From Peteryoungia aggregata LMG 23059 (GTDB lineage: Bacteria; Pseudomonadota; Alphaproteobacteria; Rhizobiales; Rhizobiaceae), in contig NZ_JAUSUW010000021.1 in assembly GCF_030814435.1 (NCBI RefSeq), forward strand, positions 1-45,647: DNA of 45,647 nucleotides. Reading direction: 5' to 3'. Positions 25,758 through 33,950 of this stretch are shown here, piece by piece. The translations under genes were made by a program, and so were the position numbers. Every line of letters begins with the position of its first letter. The stretch's first letter is position 1. Below the pieces are notes generated by a model, which saw only the letters and a program-made list of their open reading frames with translations, searched no databases and was not told where the DNA came from.

Positions 25758-26057
25758 GGGGTGAAGTGGTCGCGGGGCAGATGTCGTCGCTTGTCTTCAA
25801 GGGGCTGGGAGTTGCATGCGACGATGGGCGGCGTGCTCGGCGTGCCTGTCATCGGGCTATTTCTTATGTCCCTGTCGCGGGGCTTACAAATCTACCGCCG
25901 GATCACCGGCCTGTTGTTCGCCGTCTATCTGCTGCAGGGGGCGCTGGCTGCCCTGGGTGGGATGATGCCGATCCTCGGAGCGCTGCACCCTGTCAACGGG
26001 CTGATGATGGCCCTGATTGCTGTCACATTGATGGGACGACTGGTGCGACAGAATTGA
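25754..26057 (+). pseudogene. Small DUF6220-like membrane protein, internally deleted and frameshifted
   Basis: The original start (ATG at 25754, overlapping the epimerase stop) reads MRGEVVAGQMSSLVFKG and then loses frame. From about 25803 another frame carries GWELHATMGGVLGVPVIGLF, a second hydrophobic span and ALHPVNGLMMALIAVTLMGR to the stop at 26057. The first membrane span expected between the two pieces is missing. If the ATG at 25761 or 25821 is used, a truncated product of about 80-98 residues is possible. Confidence 0.6.
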
Positions 26058-26076
26058 GGGCTATTGAACCAGATCC

Positions 26077-26108
26077 GGGGCACCCGGCAGGACCGGGTGC
26101 CCCTCTTT
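26077..26108 (+). terminator. Terminator after the membrane-protein remnant
   Basis: GGGGCACCCGG-CAGGA-CCGGGTGCCCC, an 11-bp perfect stem followed by TCTTT, 19 nt past the stop. It marks the end of the former epimerase operon. Confidence 0.85.
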
Positions 26109-26112
26109 GTCG

Positions 26113-27213
26113 TCAGGCGAGTGCCGGATAGGTCGTGTATCCTTCCGCGCCGCCGCCATAGAGCGTGGCAGGTTCCAGCGGGTTGAGGGGCGCATCTTCC
26201 TTCAGGCGGCGGACGAGGTCCGGATTGGCAATGAAGGGGCGCCCGAAGGCGACGAGGTCGGCATAACCGCTCTCGACGGCTTCGATCGCGGATGCGCGGT
26301 CATAGCCGTTGTTGGCGATCCAGGCGCCCTTACCGCCGGCATTGCGATAGGCAGCCTTGAGGGCCATCCAGTCAAACGGCAGGATGTCGCGCGGGCCGCC
26401 GGTCGCGCCTTCGATGACATGTACGAATGCGAGGTCGAACGTTGCGAGCGCTTCGACCAGAGCGGTGTAGACCGCCTTTGGATCCGTGTCGGAGACATCG
26501 TTGGCCGGGGTGGTGGGCGAGATGCGGATGCCGGTCTTGTCGGCGCCGATCTCCTTTGTCACGGCCTCGACAACCTCAAGCGTCAGGCGAATGCGGTTCT
26601 CGATCGAACCGCCGTATTCATCGCTGCGCTGGTTGCTGTTCGAACGCATGAACTGCTCAAGCAGATAGCCATTGGCTGCATGGATCTCCACGCCATCGAA
26701 GCCGCCCTCAACAGCCGCGCGGGCTGCCTTGCGGTAGTCCTCGATGATGCCGGCCAGTTCGCCCGTTTCCAGCGCGCGGGGCTCTGAAGTCTCGACAAAG
26801 GCGCCGCTGCCGTCAGTATTGAGGACATAGGTCTTGGACTTGGCTGCGATCGCGGATGGCGCGACGGGCGCGCCGCCATCCGGCTGCAGGCTCGTGTGCG
26901 AGATGCGGCCGACATGCCAGATCTGGGTGACGATCTTGCCACCGGCGGCGTGAACGGCGTCCGTCACCTTCTTCCAGCCTTCGATTGCCGCGGGCTTGTA
27001 GAGGCCGGGCACATCTGCATAGCCCTGCGCCTGATGGGTGATGGCCGTGCCTTCGCTGATGATCAGACCGGCTGTTGCGCGCTGGCGGTAGTACTCGACG
27101 TTCAGATCATTCGGTACCGCGCCCGGTGAGCGATTGCGCGTCAACGGCGCCATGGCGATACGGTTGGCGACGGGAATGTTGCCGACGGATGTCGGTTCAA
27201 AAAGCTTGGACAT
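26113..27213 (-). CDS. Old yellow enzyme family alkene reductase
   Basis: A 366-residue FMN-dependent NAD(P)H oxidoreductase of the NemA/OYE type, reducing electrophilic alkenes such as N-ethylmaleimide or 2-cyclohexenone. Visible: the flavin contact Thr24 in MAPLTRNRS, the substrate-binding HxxN pair His178/Asn181 in EIHAANGYLLEQF, the proton-donor region around Tyr183, SDEYGGS (198-203) and the C-terminal FGRPFIANPDL. The ATG at 27213 has AGAGG 5 nt upstream. It lies 60 nt downstream of an ArsR-type gene on the same strand, which probably controls it. Confidence 0.93.
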   Translation of the reverse strand: MSKLFEPTSVGNIPVANRIAMAPLTRNRSPGAVPNDLNVEYYRQRATAGLIISEGTAITHQAQGYADVPGLYKPAAIEGWKKVTDAVHAAGGKIVTQIWHVGRISHTSLQPDGGAPVAPSAIAAKSKTYVLNTDGSGAFVETSEPRALETGELAGIIEDYRKAARAAVEGGFDGVEIHAANGYLLEQFMRSNSNQRSDEYGGSIENRIRLTLEVVEAVTKEIGADKTGIRISPTTPANDVSDTDPKAVYTALVEALATFDLAFVHVIEGATGGPRDILPFDWMALKAAYRNAGGKGAWIANNGYDRASAIEAVESGYADLVAFGRPFIANPDLVRRLKEDAPLNPLEPATLYGGGAEGYTTYPALA

Positions 27214-27273
27214 ATGACCTCTCGGGAGTTTCCGGCGACTGGAGGTTATCGCCGGCATTGCCGATGTGGGGCA

Positions 27274-27567
27274 TCAAAGCTTACTGTTCAAGGACTTGAG
27301 GAGCTCAACGATCGTATCTTCGTTGCGACGGTACAGAACGCGTTGACCAACACGTTTGGAGCTGATCAGGCCGGCGCGCTGAAGCGTGGCGAGGTGCGCC
27401 GATACGGCGGATTGCGAGAGACCGGAGCGCTCGAACTGTCCCGCACTGATTCCGTCGATCGCCTCCTCGTCCGGAACACCGAAATACTCCATCGGATTTT
27501 TCAGCCAGATCAGCATTTCCATCCGTGCCGGGTGTGCCAGCGCCTTCATCGCGTCCTCCAGGAACAT
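27274..27567 (-). CDS. ArsR-family transcriptional regulator
   Basis: About 97 residues of winged helix-turn-helix: MKALAHPARMEMLIWL, the recognition helix SQSAVSAHLATLQRAGLISSKR and wing GQRVLYRRN. No CxC metal site is seen in the usual alpha-3 position, so a non-metal signal, such as an electrophile, is more likely. The ATG at 27567 follows GGAGGGG closely; the ATG at 27594 has no ribosome binding site. It is upstream of and co-directional with the alkene reductase. Confidence 0.87.
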   Translation of the reverse strand: MFLEDAMKALAHPARMEMLIWLKNPMEYFGVPDEEAIDGISAGQFERSGLSQSAVSAHLATLQRAGLISSKRVGQRVLYRRNEDTIVELLKSLNSKL

Positions 27568-27683
27568 GTCCCCTCCGTTATCAGCAGCATTCATGGACGG
27601 TTGATCTCTGCCATCGGGCGCAATCACGCCACGGCGTCAATTCCGCCAGACTCTGAAACGTGATGGTGGGCTGCAATGTTCCA

Positions 27684-27728
27684 TGAAAAAAAGACAAAAA
27701 AAGAGGGCCACCGGAAAACCAGGGCCCT
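27684..27728 (-). terminator. Terminator-like hairpin, minus strand
   Basis: AGGGCC (27704-27709) pairs with GGCCCT (27723-27728). Read on the minus strand it is followed by C and a long T-rich tract. It is about 200 nt past the lsrB stop and downstream of another terminator, so it may end a separate short transcript. Confidence 0.65.
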
Positions 27729-27788
27729 TTGAATTGTGAAGGTCAAAAACCTCCAGAGGGGAACAGCTGCTGCGGTGGAACTGGGAGG

Positions 27789-27834
27789 AAAAAGCCACCA
27801 TGTGCATCAGCTGTGTGCGATATGGTGGTTTTTT
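27789..27834. terminator. Bidirectional terminator-like hairpin
   Basis: CCACCAT (27795-27801) and ATGGTGG (27822-27828) form a 7-bp stem with an A tract on the left and six T residues on the right. It is about 95 nt past the lsrB stop and is the likely lsrB terminator. Confidence 0.7.
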
Positions 27835-27927
27835 GTGCAGTGAACAATGCTTTTTTATGCATGTCAGGCATGCATGAGTTGCAGGTCTGTGTGCGCAACC
27901 AACAAAAAAGCAGGCCGATGGCTGCCT

Positions 27928-28824
27928 TTAGAAGTTCCAGTTGCGCGCCTTGGCGACGATGAAGTCCCTGAAAGCCTTGAGCTTTGCGGCGTTCTTGATC
28001 TCGTCCGGATAGCAGAAATAGGTGTCGAAGGAGGGAACGTCTGCGCTCGTGACCAGCTGCAGCAGGCCTGGATCGCGGCCGACAATATAGTCCGGCAGCA
28101 TGGCGATGCCGATGCCGAGCAGGCAGGCGCGCTTGATCGAGGTGAGACTGTTGATCTGCAGATGCGGCAGGCGCGGGTTGTCGGAGGAGCGACCGGCGAC
28201 TTCCAGCCAGTTGACGTCAAGCAGGTAATTGGGGGCGGGTTCGCCGAAGGTGATGATCTTGTGGTTGTCGAGATCCTCTATCGACTGCGGCTCGCCGTAG
28301 CGATTGATGTAGGAGGGCGCTGCGTAGACATGCATGTGCACGGTGAACAGCTTGCGCTGGATGAGGTCCGACTGCTGCGGCTGGCGCAGGCGGATGGCGC
28401 AGTCGGCATGGCGCATGTTCACGTCCAGCTCCTCGTTGTCGAGGATCAGCTGGATCGACATGTCGGGGTAAAGCTGCAGGAACTCCTGGACCTTGTCGGT
28501 CAACCAGCCCTGGCCGAGGCCGACGGTGGTGGTGACGCGGAGCTTGCCGCTGGGCTTCTCCGTCGTCTCGGTCAGCTGCATCTTGACCGTCTGCAGCTTT
28601 AGCAGCACGTCATGGGCCGTGCGATAGAGAAGTTCGCCCTGTTCGGTGAGGATCAGGCCGCGGGCATGGCGGTGAAAGAGCTTAACGCCGATGTCCTGCT
28701 CCAGCGACGAAACCTGGCGGCTGATCGCCGACTGGGACAGATGCAGCTTGTCGGCGGCATGGGTGAAGGACCCGGCTTCTGCAGCCGCATGAAAAATGCG
28801 CAGTTTGTCCCAGTCCAGCGGCAT
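27928..28824 (-). CDS. lsrB: LysR-family regulator LsrB
   Basis: A 298-residue LysR-type regulator: HTH at 10-60 (GSFTHAADKLHLSQSAISRQVSSLE), effector domain 90-295. Its place next to trxB and opposite an lrp-lps block is that of S. meliloti LsrB, a regulator of lps genes and oxidative-stress defence needed in nodules. Cysteines are at 142, 234 and 271; as I recall, LsrB senses oxidation through cysteines at nearly the same positions. The ATG at 28824 has GAGGGGG 6 nt upstream and is 20 nt after trxB, so the two form an operon. Confidence 0.88.
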   Translation of the reverse strand: MPLDWDKLRIFHAAAEAGSFTHAADKLHLSQSAISRQVSSLEQDIGVKLFHRHARGLILTEQGELLYRTAHDVLLKLQTVKMQLTETTEKPSGKLRVTTTVGLGQGWLTDKVQEFLQLYPDMSIQLILDNEELDVNMRHADCAIRLRQPQQSDLIQRKLFTVHMHVYAAPSYINRYGEPQSIEDLDNHKIITFGEPAPNYLLDVNWLEVAGRSSDNPRLPHLQINSLTSIKRACLLGIGIAMLPDYIVGRDPGLLQLVTSADVPSFDTYFCYPDEIKNAAKLKAFRDFIVAKARNWNF

Positions 28825-28844
28825 GCCGCCCCCTCTCATGACGG

Positions 28845-29822
28845 TTATTCCGCCGCTTGTTGTGTCTCGACAGGCAATGCCGAAAGGAAGCGTTCGGCCT
28901 CGAGTGCGGCCATGCATCCCATGCCGGCGGCGGTGATGGCCTGGCGATAGACGTCGTCGGTCACGTCACCGGCGGCAAAGATGCCGGGTACATCGGTCGC
29001 GGTCGAATCCGGCGCAGTCCAGAGATAGCCGTTGGACTTGAGCTTCAGCTTACCCTTGAAGAGCTCGACGGCCGGCGCATGGCCGATGGCGACAAACACG
29101 CCGTCGATGGGCATGTCGGTGACGGCCCCGGTCAGCTCATCCTTGAGCTTCACCCCCGAGACGGACGGCGGCATCGGCGGCTTGGCGGGTGTGCCGGTGA
29201 TTTCATCGACAGTGGTGTTCCAGAGGACGCGGATGTTTTCCTTGGCGAAGAGGCGTTCCTGCAGGATCTTTTCCGAGCGGAAGCTGTCGCGGCGATGGAC
29301 GACGGTAACCGACTTGCAGATATGCGAGAGGTAGAGCGCTTCCTCGACAGCCGAATTTCCGCCGCCAACGACGATGACGTCCTTGTTGCGGTAGAAGAAG
29401 CCGTCACAGGTGGCGCAGGCAGAGACGCCGAAGCCCTGGAAGTGCTGTTCGCTCTCGATGCCGAGCCACTTGGCCTTGGCGCCGGTGCAGATGATCAGGG
29501 TGTCTGATGTCCAGACCTGGCCGCTGTCGGTCGAAACAGTGAACGGACGGCGGCTGGTGTCGACCTCGGTGACGAGGTCGCTGACAATTTCGGTGCCGAC
29601 ATGTTCAGCCTGTTTCAGCATCTGTTCCATCAGCCAGGGACCCTGGATCGGATCTGCGAAGCCCGGATAATTCTCCACGTCGGTGGTGATCATCAGCTGG
29701 CCACCCTGTTCCATGCCGGCGATGAGAACGGGCTTCAGCATGGCGCGGGCCGCATAGATGGCGGCGGTGTAGCCGGCAGGGCCGGAGCCGATGATCAGCA
29801 CCTTGGTGTGGCGGGCAGTCAT
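28845..29822 (-). CDS. trxB: Thioredoxin reductase
   Basis: A 325-residue FAD/NADPH enzyme that keeps thioredoxin reduced. FAD motif IIGSGPAGYTAAIYAAR near the N-terminus, redox pair in SACATCDGFF, NADPH motif VVGGGNSAVEEALYLS and the C-terminal FAD motif GIFAAGDVTDD are all intact. The ATG at 29822 has AAGGA at 6-7 nt. First gene of trxB-lsrB and divergent from the Lrp gene. Confidence 0.97.
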   Translation of the reverse strand: MTARHTKVLIIGSGPAGYTAAIYAARAMLKPVLIAGMEQGGQLMITTDVENYPGFADPIQGPWLMEQMLKQAEHVGTEIVSDLVTEVDTSRRPFTVSTDSGQVWTSDTLIICTGAKAKWLGIESEQHFQGFGVSACATCDGFFYRNKDVIVVGGGNSAVEEALYLSHICKSVTVVHRRDSFRSEKILQERLFAKENIRVLWNTTVDEITGTPAKPPMPPSVSGVKLKDELTGAVTDMPIDGVFVAIGHAPAVELFKGKLKLKSNGYLWTAPDSTATDVPGIFAAGDVTDDVYRQAITAAGMGCMAALEAERFLSALPVETQQAAE

Positions 29823-29967
29823 GTCGCTTCCTTTCAACGCGCGGGGCTTGTCGATCGGGGCCTTGAGATGCGGCTCTTCCGATCATGCGCAACTGACATC
29901 CATTTAGGATCGAAGCGGAACGCAATTCAAGGCTGGGGCCCGCATTAGCAACAGGGCTTTGCCGTTC

Positions 29968-29985
29968 CGCGCAATAATTGTGCGC
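29968..29985. promoter_or_regulatory. Palindrome in the trxB-lrp divergent promoter region
   Basis: CGCGCAATAATTGTGCGC, an imperfect inverted repeat (GCGCAA/TTGTGCGC), 70 nt before the Lrp start and about 145 nt before trxB. It fits a dimer-binding site for the Lrp protein or for LsrB, but neither is shown. Confidence 0.3.
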
Positions 29986-30055
29986 AGACGCGGCGGATTC
30001 TTGCGAATTCCGGTGGTTGGAGTAGATAACGGACACATCTCGAAAAGGAGCGACC

Positions 30056-30523
30056 GTGCTCAAGGTAGAACTCGACGCCATCGATCTGCGCATTCTCAAG
30101 GAATTGCAGCGGGACGGGCGGATGACCAATGTGGAACTTTCCGAACGCGTCGGCATTTCGGCGCCGCCCTGCCTGCGACGGGTGCGCAAGCTCGAGGAGG
30201 CGGGTGTGATCGAGAGTTATCACGCCGTGTTGAACGGGAGCCGGCTGGGCTATGATCTCGTCGCCTTCTGCATGGTCGGCCTCAAACACCAGTCGGAGGC
30301 CAATCTCAAGGCCTTTGCCGCGGCCACCGACAGCTGGCCGATCGTGCGCCAGGCCTGGATGGTGAATGGTGACAGCGATTTCCTGCTGCATTGCGTGGCG
30401 GAGAACCTGACGCGCTTTCAGGACTTCGTCATCGAGGTTCTGACGGCGAACGAGCACGTGGACACGGTGCGGACCATGCTGACGATCCGGCAGGTGAAGA
30501 AGCTAGGTTTGGTGGAGATCTAA
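30056..30523 (+). CDS. lrp: Lrp/AsnC-family transcriptional regulator
   Basis: 155 residues: N-terminal HTH (LDAIDLRILKELQRDGRMTN, then VGISAPPCLRRVRKLEEAGV) and a C-terminal RAM ligand domain (about 65-150). The position, divergent from trxB-lsrB and before an lps segment, matches lrp3 of S. meliloti, which is reported to be under LsrB control. Starts at a GTG with AAGGAG 6 nt upstream. Confidence 0.92.
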   Translation: MLKVELDAIDLRILKELQRDGRMTNVELSERVGISAPPCLRRVRKLEEAGVIESYHAVLNGSRLGYDLVAFCMVGLKHQSEANLKAFAAATDSWPIVRQAWMVNGDSDFLLHCVAENLTRFQDFVIEVLTANEHVDTVRTMLTIRQVKKLGLVEI

Positions 30524-30577
30524 GCCGGGCGTGGACGAGAAACCCTGAAATCAGCTGATGCAGACAAGGTGACGACT

Positions 30578-31315
30578 GTGGCGCGAAAAAAGACGGCGTT
30601 CGAGCGTTTTTTCTCTCTGAACTGGCATCGAAAACGCCTGGGTGGCGCCAAGCATATTCAATCCGTCGCTGATTTTGCCGCGATGAAGATGTCCTTGATC
30701 GATGGTGATGCTCCGATGCAGACACGCGGCTCGGCGAAGTCGCTCGACGCGCATCTGGAGAACCTCAGGCGGGAGTTTGCGGGCCAGCCGGAATTGCTCT
30801 GGCATCATGCAAAACTGATCGTTCTCCTGCGCCGCGGGGTCGAGACCGACAAGGTGCTCGCCCAGTTCGAGGACCTGTGGGAGCAGGAGGGCGCGTTCCT
30901 CGCCGGAGCGCTCAATCTGCGCTGGCTGGTCTCGGCCACGGATACATTTGCCGATCATTCACGGGATGCGGAGACCAGGACACTTGCGACCCTGGTGTCT
31001 CTGCTGGTCAACACCATCAAAATCTATGAGACCGAGAGGGTGCTTGCAGATGGGGCGCCTTCGCCGCTTTCGCCGGCGAAGATAGAGCGCGTTCAGGACG
31101 AGCTCGTGCCGCTGTTTTCAGGGCTCTCCTGTTTCACCGTCGGAACAGACGACACCTTGCGCAACATGCGCTGGCGCCTCGATCCGTTGATGGAAAAGGG
31201 GCCCGTCGGGCTCATCCTGAAGACCGTTTTTGACCGTCTGCAGGTGGAGGACACGGCCTATGCGCGGCTCAAGGCGCAGCATCACCGCGAGCGGACGGGG
31301 TGGTGGTCGGAGTGA
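30578..31315 (+). CDS. Hypothetical protein in the lrp-lps region
   Basis: About 245 residues, soluble, largely helical, no signal peptide and no family I recognise. A basic head (ARKKTAFERFFSLNWHRKRLGG) precedes segments such as LWHHAKLIVLLRRGVETDKVL and LATLVSLLVNTIKIYE. Two GTG codons are candidates: 30578 has AAGG 7 nt upstream, whereas 30569 abuts it. Its 3' end overlaps the convergent glycosyltransferase gene by 47 nt. In S. meliloti lpsCDE occupy this place after lrp3; this protein does not look like a glycosyltransferase. Confidence 0.65.
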   Translation: MARKKTAFERFFSLNWHRKRLGGAKHIQSVADFAAMKMSLIDGDAPMQTRGSAKSLDAHLENLRREFAGQPELLWHHAKLIVLLRRGVETDKVLAQFEDLWEQEGAFLAGALNLRWLVSATDTFADHSRDAETRTLATLVSLLVNTIKIYETERVLADGAPSPLSPAKIERVQDELVPLFSGLSCFTVGTDDTLRNMRWRLDPLMEKGPVGLILKTVFDRLQVEDTAYARLKAQHHRERTGWWSE

Positions 31316-32099
31316 TTGCCGGCAGCCGCTGAAGGTGGCTGAAATCCTCGGGGTGGACCGAAAGCAGGACACGTTCGGCGCGGTTCCAGACCTGCAGTTG
31401 ACGCAGTCCCATCCTGGCCTGCGCTGCCAATCGCCGAACGCGCTGACGCCATGTCCCTTTCTTCCGCGCGACCGCTCCCGGCGTGATGGAGGAGTTTGTC
31501 TGTAGGGGGACTTCTATCCGTTCTGCTAAGGCTCTGTCGCTCTGAAAGGCGAGGGGCGGGACTGCCTGGAATGCCTCAAGGCTGTAACAGGCGCAGATCA
31601 CGGCGTCCGCCAGGCCGCAGCTGGTCTCGGTCGCAGCCAGGAGCTTGCGCGCACCGCTGGGCCAGAGGATGTAGGCGGCCGCTCCGGATCGATCCTGGTA
31701 GAGCCTTCTCAACGGCAGATCGTCCGCAGGCATCCGGGAGAGAAGTTTCTTGCGACCCCTTGTCTCCAGGGTGATGAAGTCGATGTCGTCTGTGCCCTCG
31801 ATACGGGCGAGCAATGCAGGCAGCGTCTGCGAGAGAATGACGTCATCCTCCAGGATCAGTACAGGCTCGCCCTCATCCACCACGGCTTGCCAAGCTTGCT
31901 GATGGCTCAGCAGGCAGGCACGTTCGGCCCGGCCGAGCGGACGTTCCCAGGTGTCCCAGTAGGGAAGATCCGCAGTTTCATCCGCGCTTTTGTCAAACGC
32001 TGGCAGGCGATCAAAGGCAATACCGAGATGCGACAGCTGCAGATGCTGGAAAGCCAGCCGCTCCGTCGCCGCTTCGAGATTGATCACCAATGCCTTCAT
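31269..32099 (-). CDS. Glycosyltransferase family 25 (LPS core type)
   Basis: A 276-residue GT25 enzyme, the family that adds a sugar to lipooligosaccharide core. N-terminus MKALVINLEAATERLAF, acceptor/donor segments LSHQQAW (64-70) and the metal-binding LILEDDVIL (81-89), and later DFITLETRG and AAYILWPSGA. The C-terminal 60 residues are basic (WRQRVRRLAAQARMG), suitable for membrane association. Start at 32099 after GAGAAGA. It lies 61 nt downstream of lpsB on the same strand, so the two probably act on the same core oligosaccharide. Confidence 0.85.
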   Translation of the reverse strand: MKALVINLEAATERLAFQHLQLSHLGIAFDRLPAFDKSADETADLPYWDTWERPLGRAERACLLSHQQAWQAVVDEGEPVLILEDDVILSQTLPALLARIEGTDDIDFITLETRGRKKLLSRMPADDLPLRRLYQDRSGAAAYILWPSGARKLLAATETSCGLADAVICACYSLEAFQAVPPLAFQSDRALAERIEVPLQTNSSITPGAVARKKGTWRQRVRRLAAQARMGLRQLQVWNRAERVLLSVHPEDFSHLQRLPAITPTTTPSARGDAAP

Positions 32100-32160
32100 C
32101 GTCTTCTCATTCCGAGGTGAGGGGCTGCTTTTCGTGGCGCTGCTTGCGGGGATGGACCCG

Positions 32161-33228
32161 TCAGGCTGCGCCCCTTCGATAGAGCATGCCCAGAGAGTTG
32201 GCTTCGCCCTCAAGAGCAAACTGTGCAGTCGTATGTTCCCGGGCCGTCATTGCATGATCCTGGAGGGTCTGCACGTCATCCATCAGCGCTCCTGCCGCCA
32301 CGACCATGCGGGGCAGATCGTTCGCCGGAATCAACGTTCCTGTCGCGCCCTCGACAATCAGTTCCGAAAACGCCCCCACATCCGTCGCGACGACAGGCAC
32401 GGCGGTGGCCATGGCCTCCAGTGGGGTCAGCCCAAAGCCCTCCCAGCGCTGTGGGGCGACGAAGAGGTCGAGGGTGCGGTACCAGTCGGCAATGTTCTTG
32501 TGCTCGCCGACAAAGAGGATGCGGTCATCAAGGCCTGCCTGTTTGACCCTCGTCTTCAGTTCGTTCTCGAAGTTGATATGTTTGGCAGTCGCGCGGCCGG
32601 CGATGATGGCGGACCAGCCAGGGTGCGACGGCAAGAGTTCGATCATCGCGTCGACGAAGAGGTCGGTGCCCTTTTGATGCCGGATGCGGCCGAAGCAACC
32701 GATGTAACTGAGGTTAGGATCGAGGCCGCAGGCGTTCTTGGCTTGCGCCTTGTCTTCGGCTGGTCGAAAGATCTCGCAGTCAATGCCGTGCATCACGACG
32801 GTATTGGGGACTTCTAGATAGCCGGCAGTCTTGGTGCTTGTCGCGATCACAGCATCCATCTGGCGAATCAGGAGTTTGGTCCAGCCGGAATGCTTGCGCT
32901 GCGAAGCGGAGGTGAAGACGAGCTTCAGCGGCATGCGCAGGATGTCGCGCAGGATGATGCCCGGCAACATCTCGATGTTGCGGCGGGCGTGCCAGACGCG
33001 ATGCCTTGCCCCTTGCGGCGCACGCCAGAGCTTCCAGAGATCGCGGAAACGCAAATGGGGCAGGTGTGGCGGAAGGCCGGGGCCCAGAACCGCGACCTTC
33101 TGGCCGAGCCGGTTCTGGACCGGAACAAGCTGGATGATCGTCGAAGTGACGCCGGAGAGACGCTGCTTAAAGTTCGGTGCGATCACGTGGACCCCATCCG
33201 GGTCCACGTAGGTTCTCGTCATCGACAT
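32161..33228 (-). CDS. lpsB: LPS core mannosyltransferase LpsB (GT4)
   Basis: A 355-residue cytosolic glycosyltransferase close to S. meliloti/Rhizobium LpsB, which adds mannose to Kdo in the LPS inner core and is required for normal symbiosis. Family segments include VIAPNFKQRLSGVTSTI at the N-terminus, VWHARRNIEM, FGRIRHQKGTDLFV at the domain boundary and the donor motif EGFGLTPLEAMA (the E-x7-E region). Two ATGs (33228, 33222) are possible, neither with a strong ribosome binding site, so translation may be coupled to greA, whose stop is 16 nt upstream. Confidence 0.92.
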   Translation of the reverse strand: MSMTRTYVDPDGVHVIAPNFKQRLSGVTSTIIQLVPVQNRLGQKVAVLGPGLPPHLPHLRFRDLWKLWRAPQGARHRVWHARRNIEMLPGIILRDILRMPLKLVFTSASQRKHSGWTKLLIRQMDAVIATSTKTAGYLEVPNTVVMHGIDCEIFRPAEDKAQAKNACGLDPNLSYIGCFGRIRHQKGTDLFVDAMIELLPSHPGWSAIIAGRATAKHINFENELKTRVKQAGLDDRILFVGEHKNIADWYRTLDLFVAPQRWEGFGLTPLEAMATAVPVVATDVGAFSELIVEGATGTLIPANDLPRMVVAAGALMDDVQTLQDHAMTAREHTTAQFALEGEANSLGMLYRRGAA

Positions 33229-33244
33229 CAGCGGGACCGGTCCA

Positions 33245-33721
33245 TTAGCCCCACTTGACCGCGAGGATCTCGTAGGCCTTGGAGCCGCCGGGGGCGACGA
33301 CTTCGATATTGTCGCCGACTTCCTTGCCGATCAGGGCACGGGCGATCGGGGAAGAGATCGAGATGCGGCCGGCCTTTACGTCGGCTTCCTGGTCGCCGAC
33401 GATCTGGTAGGTCTTTTCTTCCTCGGTGTCTTCGTCAATGAGCTTGACGGTGGCGCCGAACTTGATCTTGGAGCCGGACATCTTCGAGAGATCGATGACC
33501 TCTGCGCGGGCGATCAGATCCTCGAGTTCGCCAACGCGACCCTCATTGTGGCTCTGGGCTTCCTTGGCTGCGTGATATTCCGCATTTTCGGAAAGGTCGC
33601 CATGGGCGCGCGCTTCGGCGATCGCCTCGATGATGCGCGGACGCTCCTCCTGCTGACGCCAGCGCAGCTCTTCGTTGAGCTTGTCAAAGCCGTTCTGCGT
33701 CATCGGTACCTTGTCTACCAT
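33245..33721 (-). CDS. greA: Transcription elongation factor GreA
   Basis: A 158-residue factor that stimulates RNA cleavage by stalled RNA polymerase. The N-terminal coiled coil (LNEELRWRQQEERPRIIEAIAEARAHGDLSENAEYHAAK) carries the acidic tip DLSEN; the C-terminal FKBP-like domain ends SKAYEILAVKW. The ATG at 33721 gives canonical length and has GGAAG upstream; the open frame upstream is not family-like. Probably the first gene of greA-lpsB-GT25. Confidence 0.96.
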   Translation of the reverse strand: MVDKVPMTQNGFDKLNEELRWRQQEERPRIIEAIAEARAHGDLSENAEYHAAKEAQSHNEGRVGELEDLIARAEVIDLSKMSGSKIKFGATVKLIDEDTEEEKTYQIVGDQEADVKAGRISISSPIARALIGKEVGDNIEVVAPGGSKAYEILAVKWG

Positions 33722-33950
33722 TTCCTCTTCCTTCGTCTTCATGGCCGCGACGGCGGGCACAAAAGAAAACAGGTTCCGAAGCGAAGCTGCGGAACCAGTC
33801 ACAAATCAGGTTGAAACGACTATAACAGAATGGTCAGCGCAATTTCCAGAGTTTTCGGCAAATGCATGAAAGTGACCGCAAATGCGCTGAAAAACTCTTT
33901 TGAAACAGTGGGATTGGTGCGGCGGAGACGGAATGCCGCAGCGTGGTTTG

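Larger units (their letters stand above)
27568..27927. other. Intergenic region with several hairpins
   Basis: 360 nt between the ArsR gene and lsrB, both on the minus strand. It holds two terminator-like hairpins (listed separately), a third possible stem CCTCCAG/CTGGGAGG (about 27749-27787) between them, and a palindrome ATGCATG-TCAGG-CATGCAT at 27855-27873. No conventional gene is seen. The ArsR promoter should lie at the left end. Confidence 0.5.

Noticed and set aside
27800..27877. Cysteine-rich 25-residue ORF (MCISCVRYGGFLCSEQC...) after GGGAGG
   Set aside because: It overlaps a bidirectional terminator hairpin, has no downstream gene on its strand, and the spacing to GGAGG is long. 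Chance ORF more likely than a leader peptide.
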